Assembly (NCBI GenBank): GCA_030598125.1
Contig: JAUVQN010000040.1
Location: forward strand, 1-9,747
Origin: Coriobacteriia bacterium
Lineage (GTDB): Bacteria > Actinomycetota > Coriobacteriia > Anaerosomatales > JAUVQN01
DNA: 9,747 bases
Direction: 5' to 3'
Part shown: in pieces, positions 1 to 9,715 of the stretch
Layout: every line of letters begins with the position of its first letter
How positions within the stretch are numbered: the first letter of the stretch is position 1
Notes under the pieces: model-generated
Told to the model about the DNA's origin: nothing
The model's input: the letters and a program-made list of their open reading frames with translations, nothing else
Database searches by the model: none
Translations under genes and position numbers: made by a program

Positions 1-1398
1 CGTCCACGAGCCACGCCCGCGGACGCACGTACGCCCACCCTCGGGTGCTGCCGTCAGTCGCCGCGCCGGAACCCTCGGCACCGGCGCGCCAGAGGACCCG
101 GCCGGCCGGCGAGGAGTAGGCGGGCCAGTCAGCCGGGATCGTCCCGGACTCCACGCCCGCCGCGGCACCCGAGCCGAGCGGACTCCCCGCGCCCTCGAGC
201 ATGTCGACCGGCAGCCCGGCGGCTCGCGCCACCGTCTCATCGATCTCGAGCGTGCCGTCCGCCGTGAGCATCGCGTCGAGCGACGGGGTCCTCTCGAAGT
301 CGTCGAGCCGCCGGGCGTCCTCCGGCGCCGCGTCAGAGCCGGTGGCGACGACGATCGCATCGGCCGCGGGACCTTCGGTCGGAGTGGACGTCTCGAGCAC
401 ACGTCGCGTGAGCTCCGCGGAACCAGCGAGCACGCTCGAGCCCACGTCGCTCGAGGCCACAGCCTCGGCGACCTCGGACCAGAGTTTCAGTTCCGGCACC
501 GCGTCCACACCGCCGGTCCCTTCCGCGAGGGTCTTCGCGTACGTCTCGAGCCCATCCGCGTCGTCGGCCGCGTCCTGTGCCGCGAGGGACTCGATGAGGC
601 GCTCGAGGTAGACGGTCGCACGCTCGGCGTCCGCGGGTGGCACCGGGCGCACCGTCGAGGTCGCCGTCTCCCACGTCTCGCGCAGCCGATCGGCGCCGAC
701 GGGCCCGAGGGCGTCGAGCAGACCTGCGGCCCGGTTCTTCTCGTCCAGGTAGGAAGCCGAGAGATCGAGGTCCTCGACCCTGGCGCCCGCACCGTCTCTG
801 GCAGCGAGCCCTTCCCCGCCGCCGAGTACGGCGATGGCGCGCGGCAGGGCGCGCGCGTCGTCAGCGTGCAGGTACGCGAAGTTCGCGTCCTCGCGCAGGC
901 GCGCGGGATCGTCCGAGCCGACAGCGTCTCGCATCGCATCGCCCGGGACCCGCACCTCGAGCAACGCCACGCCGGACGAGAACACCTGCGCGACGTACGA
1001 CTCGGCGTCCGGGAACGCTTCGACCTCCGAGGCGAGCGCGGTCTGCCAGGCGAGCTCCACGTGCGCGGGCGTGTTCAGGTAGGGCGCGTCGAGCCGGACG
1101 ATCGCCGTGCCGTCGTCCTCTCCCACGACGGCCTCCTCATAGCCCGCGAGCCGCAGGCTCCTCAGCACCGCCTCGTGCGGCCCCGAGTCGCCGAGCGGGT
1201 CCTGTTCGAGCGGTTCGACGTCCGCTTCGCCGCCGCCGAACCACTCGGGCGTCGTGTCGCCGGAGCCCAGGTACAGCCACGCAGCGCCAATGCCCACGAC
1301 CGCGACGGCGAGTACGAGCGCGAACGCGACGGGGCGCACCCAGCGCGAACGCTCGTCGGCAGCCTGTTCGACCCCGGTGCCGGGATCCTCGGAAGCCA

Positions 1399-1399
<1 letters not shown>
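1..1399 (-). CDS. Membrane-anchored protein of unknown function, partial (C-terminus beyond left edge)
   Basis: The frame is open without a stop for 466 codons from an ATG at 1399 to the left edge. A GGAGG Shine-Dalgarno (minus strand, 1407-1411) lies seven bases upstream. The start shares one base with the uvrA stop (TGATG), so the two genes are probably translationally coupled. The first 20 residues are hydrophilic and end in Arg/Trp/Arg. Residues about 23-45 form one hydrophobic helix (start VRPVAFALVLAVAVVGIGAA), predicting a single-pass anchor with the bulk outside. The exterior part is rich in Ala, Asp, Glu and Leu, has very few Cys, and includes a segment around residues 75-165 (GYEEAVVGEDDGT, then VRLDAPYLNTPA) that looks like a folded domain, possibly followed by a second one. 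I see no catalytic motif and do not recognise the family. The coding call is secure; the function is unknown. Cotranscription with uvrA does not by itself imply a role in repair. Confidence 0.85.
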
Positions 1400-4248
<2,849 letters not shown>

Positions 4249-4254
4249 CGTCGG

Positions 4255-4259
4255 CCTCC
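4255..4259 (-). promoter_or_regulatory. Shine-Dalgarno fixing the uvrA GTG start
   Basis: On the minus strand GGAGG is followed by six bases and then GTG at 4248. An ATG at 4261 lies close by but is out of frame with uvrA, so the GTG with this site is the supported start. Confidence 0.75.
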
Positions 4260-4312
4260 ATGCCGTCGTGCTGGCGTCCGGGCGTACCCGGTGCCGTGCC
4301 GGTCGCCCGAAG

Positions 4313-4318
4313 AGTATA
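4313..4318 (-). promoter_or_regulatory. Candidate -10 element of the uvrA promoter
   Basis: The minus strand reads TATACT here, about 65 bases upstream of the uvrA GTG. It matches five of six positions of the TATAAT consensus in otherwise very GC-rich DNA. No convincing -35 hexamer is found 16-18 bases upstream. That is common in high-GC Gram-positives but leaves this a candidate only. I looked for an actinobacterial LexA box (GAAC-N4-GTTC) nearby and found none, so SOS control is not supported here. Confidence 0.4.
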
Positions 4319-4449
4319 GGACAGCGGCCGCCTGACGGCGCGAACTACCAGCACACGGGCTCGTTCACCGCCTCGAGAAGATCAACGCCGCCTCCACAGA
4401 CTCGAGACACGAGCGCAACACGACCTCCGTAGTCTGCATCGAGCGGCCT

Positions 4450-4477
4450 CGGCCCCTCGAACGCGTGTCCGGGGCCG
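4450..4477. repeat. Inverted repeat, 7-bp GC-rich stem
   Basis: CGGCCCC (4450-4456) and GGGGCCG (4471-4477) are perfect inverse complements around a 14-base loop. There is no T-run on either side, so it is not a typical intrinsic terminator, and it does not follow the end of a gene. It could be part of an RNA leader or an operator, or be chance in GC-rich DNA. Confidence 0.3.
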
Positions 4478-4757
4478 GCGAGAGACCGGCTCACGGGCTG
4501 GAGGAGAGGACCTGCAGCGCTGCATCGACGCGGTCGCAGACGCCGCTCGCACGGGCGAGGTCGGGACGGAAGCCGTCTAGCACAGCGGGCGCGAGTCCCC
4601 CCTCGTGCGACTGGGGTCTCAAGCACGCCCGCCCGTCGAGGACCCCCTGCTACTCGAGGACGTTCGAGAGGCACTCGAGGCCGCCGCATGCCGGTAGGAC
4701 GGCGCACACGCGATCCGAGATCCACGTTGAAGGCCCTGAGCTGCAGTGACCTTGGTG

Positions 4758-4763
4758 TATCCT
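4758..4763 (+). promoter_or_regulatory. Candidate -10 element giving a leaderless transcript of the kinase operon
   Basis: TATCCT ends seven bases before the ATG at 4771, so transcription would start at or next to the A of the start codon. No Shine-Dalgarno precedes that ATG, which is what a leaderless mRNA would look like; such mRNAs are frequent in Actinomycetota. TG sits directly before the hexamer. No clear -35 is seen at 17 bases (CCTGAG). A TTGAAG occurs at 4727-4732 but is too far upstream. Confidence 0.45.
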
Positions 4764-4770
4764 CGGTCTC

Positions 4771-5448
4771 ATGACGCCTCAGATGCCGGGACGGCTCATA
4801 GCGGTGGAGGGACTCGACGGGTCGGGCAAGTCGACCCAGGTCTATCTGCTCAAGCGCTGGCTGGAACTGGCCGGCGTGAAGGTGTTCTTCTCCGAGTGGA
4901 ACTCTTCGGTCCTGGTGAAGAAGGCGACTCGCAAGGGCAAGCGCAGGCACCTGCTGACGCCGAGCACGTTCTCCCTCATCCATGCCACGGACTTCGCGGA
5001 CCGCTGGGAGCGGCAGATGCTGCCGCTCCTTCGGGCGGGCTACGTCGTGCTCGCGGACCGCTTCGTCTACACGGCGTTCGCTCGCGACGTCGTCAGAGGC
5101 TGCGATCCGGAGTGGGTCCGAGACATCTACGGGTTCGCTCGCCAGCCCGATATCACGTTCTACTTCCGCACGCCGCTCGACGTGGCCCTCGACCGCATAC
5201 TGTCCGGCAGACCGCAGCTCAAGTACCACGAGGCGGGCATGGACCTGGGTCTGTCCGTCGACATCGTCGAGTCGTTCGAGATCTTCCAGAGCCTCATCTA
5301 CGAGCAGTACGAGGACATGATCGGCGCGTACGACTTCACCGTCGTCGACGCCACGCTTCCTGCCGAGCGACAGCAGGAGCTCGTACGGGACCAGGTGACG
5401 GACTTGATCGACATCGACGCCTACAAGCGGAGGCCGAGGCGACTGTGA
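4771..5448 (+). CDS. Thymidylate-kinase-fold P-loop protein, first of a tandem pair
   Basis: The 225-residue protein belongs to the dTMP kinase superfamily by fold, in which a nucleoside monophosphate is normally phosphorylated from ATP. A complete Walker A (GLDGSGKST, residues 14-22, Lys20) follows the first strand. ATDFADR (72-78) aligns with the conserved AADRAQ helix of Tmk. LADRFVYT (94-101) occupies the DRY site and is followed by DPEWVR. A LID-like segment around GRPQLKYHEAGMD and a late VVDAT strand complete the fold. The REPGGT segment of true dTMP kinases is absent (SEWNSS stands in its place), and the S-x2-AYQ thymine-contact motif is replaced by TAFARD. I therefore infer an ATP-using kinase with a different or relaxed substrate. 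The ATG at 4771 has no Shine-Dalgarno and is probably leaderless. The gene ends in a four-base GTGA overlap with its paralogue. The polyphosphate context suggests a role in phosphate or nucleotide balance, unproven. Confidence 0.88.
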   Translation: MTPQMPGRLIAVEGLDGSGKSTQVYLLKRWLELAGVKVFFSEWNSSVLVKKATRKGKRRHLLTPSTFSLIHATDFADRWERQMLPLLRAGYVVLADRFVYTAFARDVVRGCDPEWVRDIYGFARQPDITFYFRTPLDVALDRILSGRPQLKYHEAGMDLGLSVDIVESFEIFQSLIYEQYEDMIGAYDFTVVDATLPAERQQELVRDQVTDLIDIDAYKRRPRRL

Positions 5449-6203
5449 GGGCGAGCGAGCGGAGCTTCTACGGCACACCGCTTCCCGGCGTCGACCTCTC
5501 GACACTGACCGGCAAGCTCATCGTGATCGAGGGGGCCGACGGGTCCGGACGCTCCACGCAGCTCGCCATGCTCAAAGAGTGGCTCGACGGAGCCGGCTTC
5601 GCCTGCGTCGACGTGGGACTCGCCCGATCGACGCTCGTCGCCCGCGAACTCGAACGCGCGAAGGAAGGCAACGTCCTCGGTCGCTCGACGCTCTCGCTCT
5701 TCTACGCGACGGACTTCGCGGACCAGCTCGAGAACCGGACCATCCCGGCGCTCATGGCCGGCTTCATCGTACTCGCCGACCGCTACATCTATGCGCCGAT
5801 GGTGCGCGACCTCGTGCGGGGCGCCGATCCCGAGTGGGTCCGGTCGATCTACTCGATCGGACTCGCGCCCGATCTCGTCTTCTACCTGCGCGTCTCGCCG
5901 CGGATCCTCGTCGAGCGGAACTTCCGCAAGAGTGTGGAGCTCGACTTCTGGGAGAGCGGGATGGATGTCGGGCTCTCCCGGGACCGGTTCGACTCCTTCA
6001 TGCGCTACCAGACTCTCGTCCAGCGGCGTTTCAGGGATATGCAGGAGGACTACGGCTTCGTCACGGTGAACGCCAACCGGACCCCGCGCACCGTCAACCG
6101 AGAGATCAGGGTCGCGATCGAGCGGATGCTGCGAGAGGACGCGGACAGTGAGTCCGTGCCCGACGCCCTCTCGTACCGCCCGAGCCGGGGCCTCGTCGGC
6201 TAG
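5445..6203 (+). CDS. Thymidylate-kinase-fold protein with altered Walker A, second of the tandem pair
   Basis: This 252-residue paralogue of the preceding protein starts at a GTG overlapping its stop (GTGA), so the two are probably made together. An AUG start far upstream in the same frame was rejected because it would cover the first gene. Residues 1-22 are an extra N-terminal extension. The P-loop reads GADGSGRST (30-38): codon CGC puts Arg36 where Walker A Lys belongs. The following blocks match the first copy: ATDFADQ (88-94), LADRYIYA (110-117), DPEWVR and SGMDVGLS. In ATDFADQ, Gln94 replaces the Arg kept in the first copy and in Tmk proteins. Lys-to-Arg in Walker A usually weakens or abolishes ATP turnover, so this may be a degenerate kinase or regulatory partner that dimerises with the first copy. 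Alternatively it may be an active variant family. The last 25 residues are a hydrophilic tail with no counterpart in the first copy. Confidence 0.88.
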   Translation: MRASERSFYGTPLPGVDLSTLTGKLIVIEGADGSGRSTQLAMLKEWLDGAGFACVDVGLARSTLVARELERAKEGNVLGRSTLSLFYATDFADQLENRTIPALMAGFIVLADRYIYAPMVRDLVRGADPEWVRSIYSIGLAPDLVFYLRVSPRILVERNFRKSVELDFWESGMDVGLSRDRFDSFMRYQTLVQRRFRDMQEDYGFVTVNANRTPRTVNREIRVAIERMLREDADSESVPDALSYRPSRGLVG

Positions 6204-6209
6204 CCCGCG

Positions 6210-6857
6210 ATGGTAGCCCGCACGCGGTGGGAGCCCACGGTGTCCGACTGCTGGGATGAGACGGACCCCGCGCTGCCCACCTACCTGGCGCTCTCGGCGT
6301 CCGTCGACTGGTCGCGCGAGCACATGCGACAGGTGACGCGTATCGCCGCGGCGCTGTGGGACACCACACGAGATGTGCACCTGATGCGAGACGAAGACCG
6401 CCGCCTCCTGGCGCTCGCGGCCCTCGGCCACGACGTGGGCTATGCGGTCGGCGGCAGGAAGGGCCACCACAAGGCCGCCGAACGCGTGCTGCTCGATGTC
6501 CGCGCTCCAGGCCTCGGCGATGAGGAGAGGCGCACGGTCGCGGCGATCGCACGGTATCATCGAAGGGCCCTTCCCGATGAGGAGAAGCACACCAACTACG
6601 CCAGCCTCTCGCGGGAAGCACGACGCACGGTCGATTGGTGCGGCGGCCTGCTGCGGCTCGCCGACGGGCTCGACAGGGCCCACGACAGTGCCGTCGTGGC
6701 GGTGGCTGCTACCCTCGACGCCGACGTGCTGCACTTCGACATCGAGTGTTCGCTGTCGTGCGGGACGGACCTGGAGGGCAGTCGGAAGAAGACCGATCTC
6801 CTCGAGGCCGCATCGGGCCTCGAAGTGCGCGTCGAAAGCGGGCACGCGGTCCGATAG
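6210..6857 (+). CDS. Stand-alone HD-domain protein related to the C-terminal domain of Ppx/GppA
   Basis: The 215-residue protein is an HD-superfamily domain, a fold used by metal-dependent phosphohydrolases. Candidate metal ligands are His38 (REHMRQV), His74-Asp75 (LGHDVGY), His86/His87 and His117 (ARYHRRALP); LLRLADGLDR (147-156) follows. The same succession occurs in the C-terminal part of the Ppx encoded two genes downstream: LHDVGY, then ARYHRGALP, then ILRLADGLDR, with matching endings. The two are therefore homologous over nearly the whole length of this protein. It may hydrolyse a nucleotide or alarmone, or act as a regulatory or dimerisation partner of Ppx; the sequence does not decide. 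The gene follows the second kinase by six bases. The ATG at 6210 lacks a Shine-Dalgarno. A GTG at 6240 with GGGAG six bases upstream would give 205 residues, keep the whole domain, and may be the true start. Confidence 0.88.
   Translation: MVARTRWEPTVSDCWDETDPALPTYLALSASVDWSREHMRQVTRIAAALWDTTRDVHLMRDEDRRLLALAALGHDVGYAVGGRKGHHKAAERVLLDVRAPGLGDEERRTVAAIARYHRRALPDEEKHTNYASLSREARRTVDWCGGLLRLADGLDRAHDSAVVAVAATLDADVLHFDIECSLSCGTDLEGSRKKTDLLEAASGLEVRVESGHAVR
6229..6233 (+). promoter_or_regulatory. Shine-Dalgarno for an alternative HD-gene start at 6240
   Basis: GGGAG is followed by six bases and then an in-frame GTG at 6240, whereas the longer ATG at 6210 has only CG-rich sequence before it. If used, this site shortens the HD protein by ten residues. 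Confidence 0.45.
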
Positions 6858-6897
6858 CCCGGCCGTGGAGCATGCGCTCATCGCCGACGGTACGCAT

Positions 6898-6901
6898 GGA
6901 G
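6898..6901 (+). promoter_or_regulatory. Shine-Dalgarno choosing the CHAD-gene start at 6908
   Basis: GGAG is followed by six bases and then ATG at 6908. In-frame ATGs at 6872 and 6896 are possible, but the first has GGAG only one base away and the second has no good site. The frame itself is open much further upstream, through the HD gene, where it is not coding. Confidence 0.55.
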
Positions 6902-6907
6902 ACGACG

Positions 6908-8164
6908 ATGGAAGAGAAGCCGAAGAGCCTTGGCCCCGAGACCCCCGCGGGCGACGCCGCCGCGGCGATCCTCCAGGCGAAGGCGCGCAAGATGTTCGCA
7001 CTGGAGAAGGCCGCGGCCAGCGGCGCCGATGCGGACGCCGTGCACGACATGCGCGTCGCATCGCGCCGACTCCGGGCGTCGATGCAGATCTTCGAGCCTC
7101 TCTACCGGCGCAAGTCTTTCCGAAGATGGTACGGCATCGGTCGCGGCGTCACGAAGTCGCTCGGCAAGGTCAGGGACGCAGACGTCTTCATCGAGGCCTT
7201 TCGAAGACTCACCCGGAAGCGGAGCCTGACCGACGGTCAGCGGATCGCGATCGCGTACATCGTCGGTCACCGTCAGGGAGAGCGGATCAAGTACGTCGCC
7301 CGACTGAACAGACGCCTGGCGAAGATGGATCTCGCCGGCGCGCAGAAGGGCTTCTCCCGCTTCGCGAGCAAGCACCGGGAGTCTCCGTTCGTCTCGGCAC
7401 CGCTGTCCGAGTTCGCACGCGATACGGTCCCGCAGCGTTTCGAGAGCGTGCTGGGCTACCTTCCGGCCGCGCTCGTCCCCGAGAACTCGGAAGCGCAGCA
7501 CGCGATGCGGATCGAGTTCAAACAGCTGCGATACGCGATAGAGACACTCTCACCGTGCTTCGACGGTGACGTGGATGAGGTCATTGCGCTGACGAAGGAG
7601 TTCCAGGACGCGCTCGGGGACCTGCACGACTACGACGTGTTCATCGAAACCGTGCGCACCATCAGGGAGTCGTCCGATGCCCGGGCAGCCGGGGTGGACG
7701 ACGCCCACCTCGAAGAAGTGCTCCAGCTGCTGCAGACGGAACGCGACAAGCGCTTCAAACACTTCCGCTTCCTGATCCGCCGGAACGGCCAGAGGATGCT
7801 CCGCTCCCTCATCCTCGGCTCCCTCGCGCGTGGACCGGAGGAACAGTGGCCGATCGCCGAGGAGTCCAGCGAGGCAGCAGGGGTCGCGATCGTCGCCCGG
7901 GTCGAACCAGCGACAGACATCGCCGAGCCCCGGGCCAACGTGGGACAGCCGGCTGTCGAGACCCCGGACGCCGAAGACGTCCAGGGCGGGGTCGAACCCG
8001 TCGAGCCTGCGGCCGCCACTGTGGGGCGTGAGATCGTGCAGCACGAGGCCGAGGTCGGGGACGTCTCGGAGACTCCGGTCGAGCGCGTCGACATGCCCAT
8101 CCCCGAGGAGTCCACCGCGTTCGGGCCATCGCGCCGCTCCGAGCAGCCCGCCGAGTCGCCGTGA
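6908..8164 (+). CDS. CHAD-domain protein (polyphosphate-binding) with acidic C-terminal tail
   Basis: CHAD (conserved histidine alpha-helical domain) proteins are helical bundles whose basic surface binds inorganic polyphosphate and can target proteins to polyphosphate granules. The 418-residue product shows the two internally related halves of the domain. The first half has VHDMRVASRRLRA (about 45-57) with LGKVRDADVF (85-94). The second has HAMRIEFKQLRYAIE (198-212) with LGDLHDYDVF (236-245). Arg/Lys/His density across residues 20-305 is high, as expected for a polyanion binder. From about 310 to the end the protein changes to a Glu/Pro/Ala/Val-rich, probably disordered acidic tail of roughly 110 residues with no recognisable domain. 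No kinase or hydrolase motif is present. The gene lies 50 bases after the HD gene and overlaps ppx by four bases (GTGA), implying coupled synthesis. The start at 6908 is preferred for its Shine-Dalgarno; 6896 and 6872 are alternatives. Confidence 0.93.
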   Translation: MEEKPKSLGPETPAGDAAAAILQAKARKMFALEKAAASGADADAVHDMRVASRRLRASMQIFEPLYRRKSFRRWYGIGRGVTKSLGKVRDADVFIEAFRRLTRKRSLTDGQRIAIAYIVGHRQGERIKYVARLNRRLAKMDLAGAQKGFSRFASKHRESPFVSAPLSEFARDTVPQRFESVLGYLPAALVPENSEAQHAMRIEFKQLRYAIETLSPCFDGDVDEVIALTKEFQDALGDLHDYDVFIETVRTIRESSDARAAGVDDAHLEEVLQLLQTERDKRFKHFRFLIRRNGQRMLRSLILGSLARGPEEQWPIAEESSEAAGVAIVARVEPATDIAEPRANVGQPAVETPDAEDVQGGVEPVEPAAATVGREIVQHEAEVGDVSETPVERVDMPIPEESTAFGPSRRSEQPAESP

Positions 8165-9699
8165 CGAGGCTCGCCGTCATCGACGTCGGGTCGAACTCCG
8201 TGCGCTTCATCGTCACGAGCGTGGACGAGGACGGACACCACCGGACGATAGACGACGAACGCGCCCAGACCCGCCTCGGCGAGGGGCTCGCGACCACAGG
8301 TGCGCTCTCACATGAAGCGATGGACCGCACGGCCGAGGCGCTCTCACGCATGCTCAGGATCGCCGCCAACCATCAGGTCGACCGGGTGCGCGCGGTCGCG
8401 ACGGCGGCGGTCCGTCGCGCGTCGAACGGCGAGGGATTCGTGGAGCGGATGCACCGGGAGCTCGGCCTCGACATCGAGGTGCTCTCGGCTCACGAAGAAG
8501 GCCGGCTCGTCTTCCTGGGCGTCGCACACAACTTCGAGCTCGACGGACGTGTCGCCGCGCTCGACATCGGCGGCGGCTCGATCGAGTTCGTGAGGGGCGC
8601 GGGTCGCGAGATCGAATCGATCGCGTCGCTGCCCGAAGGGGTCGTCACGCTCAAGGAGCGGCTTGCCGAGGACCCGCCGTCTCGCAGAGAGCTCAAGACG
8701 CTCCGGAAGCACGTGCGCACGATGCTGAGTGACGCGGTCCCGGACACGTCGCCCGTATCCGCGCTCGTAGGCTCCGGCGGCACCGTCACCTCGCTCGGAG
8801 CCATGAGCTGCGCGGTCCGCGGCATCAAGTACGAGAACCTGCAGGGCCTGGAGGTCCCCCTGTCCGACGTGGTCCACTTCACGTCTCTGCTCCGAGACCG
8901 CTCCCTCGAAGCCCGGATGAAGGTCCCTGGGCTCCCGAAGTACCGCGCGGACATCATCCTCCCGGGGCTCGTCGTGGTCCGCGAGGCGATGGAGCTCCTG
9001 GGGTCGAACCACATCGTCGTCAACACCAAGGGCATACGTGAAGGCATCATCCTCGATACGCTCGCGCCATCACGGCAGAAGGTCTCCGCACGGGACCGCC
9101 GCAGGGCGGCCCTGCAGTTCGCCGAGCGCCTGCAGTTCGAGAGCAAACATTCGCGCCACGTGGCGAACACCGCCGTCTCGATCTGGGAGCAGACCGATCC
9201 GTCGACTCGCGTCCTGACGAACGAGCGACAGCTGCTGGAGATCGCGGGCATCCTGCACGACGTCGGCTACTTCATCGCGTACGAACGGCATCACATGCAC
9301 AGCGAGCACCTCATCCGTCACGCCGACCTCCCGGGCCTCACGCCGAGGGAGCTCCGCCTCGTGGCCGCGATCGCCCGCTACCACCGCGGTGCGCTCCCGA
9401 AGCGCAAGCACGAGAGCTACGGCGACCTCACGGAGGAGGACCGCGAGGTCGTGCGCCGGCTCGCCGGGATCCTCCGGCTCGCCGACGGACTCGATCGCGG
9501 GAGGATGCAACGAGTCAAGAGTGTCGTCCTCGACTGGGACGACGGGAGCTGCCTGCTCAAGCTCCAGGGCACCGATCTGAGCGTGGAGGCGCACGGTGGT
9601 CTCGACAAGGGACTGCTCTTCGAGAAGGCGTATCATACGAGGTTGAGCATCGAATCGGGCGGCAGGATCGACTCGCGCGAGCGAGATCCCGCCGCCTGA
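8161..9699 (+). CDS. ppx: Ppx/GppA-family exopolyphosphatase with C-terminal HD domain
   Basis: Ppx/GppA enzymes release terminal phosphate from polyphosphate chains or hydrolyse pppGpp to ppGpp; CHAD next door favours polyphosphate. The 512-residue product has the ASKHA-fold motifs in order. These are the phosphate-1 loop DVGSNSVRF (8-16), the catalytic-Glu region LSAHEEGRLVFLGV (108-121), the phosphate-2 loop DIGGGS (135-140), GSGGT (204-208) and GIREG (291-295). In the last, NTK precedes GIREG where many relatives have a Ser-Asp type sequence. Residues about 310-512 form an HD-type domain with His330, His366-Asp367, His377/378 and His408, followed by LRLADGLDR. Overall architecture and length resemble long Ppx/GppA proteins such as the E. 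coli enzymes. The GTG start overlaps the CHAD stop as GTGA and lacks a strong Shine-Dalgarno of its own, so expression probably depends on coupling. Polyphosphatase versus pppGpp phosphatase activity cannot be settled from sequence alone. Confidence 0.95.
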   Translation: MTRLAVIDVGSNSVRFIVTSVDEDGHHRTIDDERAQTRLGEGLATTGALSHEAMDRTAEALSRMLRIAANHQVDRVRAVATAAVRRASNGEGFVERMHRELGLDIEVLSAHEEGRLVFLGVAHNFELDGRVAALDIGGGSIEFVRGAGREIESIASLPEGVVTLKERLAEDPPSRRELKTLRKHVRTMLSDAVPDTSPVSALVGSGGTVTSLGAMSCAVRGIKYENLQGLEVPLSDVVHFTSLLRDRSLEARMKVPGLPKYRADIILPGLVVVREAMELLGSNHIVVNTKGIREGIILDTLAPSRQKVSARDRRRAALQFAERLQFESKHSRHVANTAVSIWEQTDPSTRVLTNERQLLEIAGILHDVGYFIAYERHHMHSEHLIRHADLPGLTPRELRLVAAIARYHRGALPKRKHESYGDLTEEDREVVRRLAGILRLADGLDRGRMQRVKSVVLDWDDGSCLLKLQGTDLSVEAHGGLDKGLLFEKAYHTRLSIESGGRIDSRERDPAA

Positions 9700-9715
9700 C
9701 GCGCTAGGAGGTCGC

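Larger units (their letters stand above)
4249..4770. other. Intergenic region between divergent units, with a coding-like minus frame broken by stops
   Basis: About 520 bases separate uvrA from the rightward operon. The ends hold the promoter candidates listed separately. The middle (about 4345-4740) contains no gene I can support and no tRNA or rRNA. One minus-strand frame has strong G/C third-position bias and unremarkable protein-like composition. It can begin at an ATG at 4772, overlapping the rightward start codon on the other strand, but it meets stops at 4652-4650, 4493-4491 and 4367-4365. This could be a decayed gene, an RNA leader, or chance in GC-rich DNA. An overlapping longer minus-strand frame ending at 4345 is open but Arg/Pro-rich and reads as a shadow. 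A 94-codon plus-strand frame at 4465-4749 is rich in Ser, Arg and Thr and also reads as a shadow. Confidence 0.5.

Noticed and set aside
4249..4345. Possible LexA (SOS) box upstream of uvrA
   Set aside because: No GAAC-N4-GTTC or close variant is present. The nearest GAAC and GTTC half-sites are too far apart.
4360..4681. Several CTCGAG hexamers in the intergenic region
   Set aside because: The same hexamer is frequent inside the genes as Leu-Glu codons, and the spacing here is irregular, so I see no array or operator.
4746..5444. In-frame upstream extension of the second kinase to an ATG at 4746
   Set aside because: The extension overlaps the whole first kinase in another frame and reads as Arg/Gly/Pro-rich shadow. 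The GTG at 5445 overlapping the stop is the sensible start.
4345..5505. 386-codon minus-strand frame across the first kinase and the intergenic region
   Set aside because: Most of it is antisense to a gene with clear P-loop motifs. The remainder is Arg/Pro-rich with no domain, so it is not supported as a gene.
5421..7061. 546-codon minus-strand frame opposite the second kinase and the HD gene
   Set aside because: It is antisense to two genes with conserved motifs. No domain is recognisable and it has the composition of a shadow frame.
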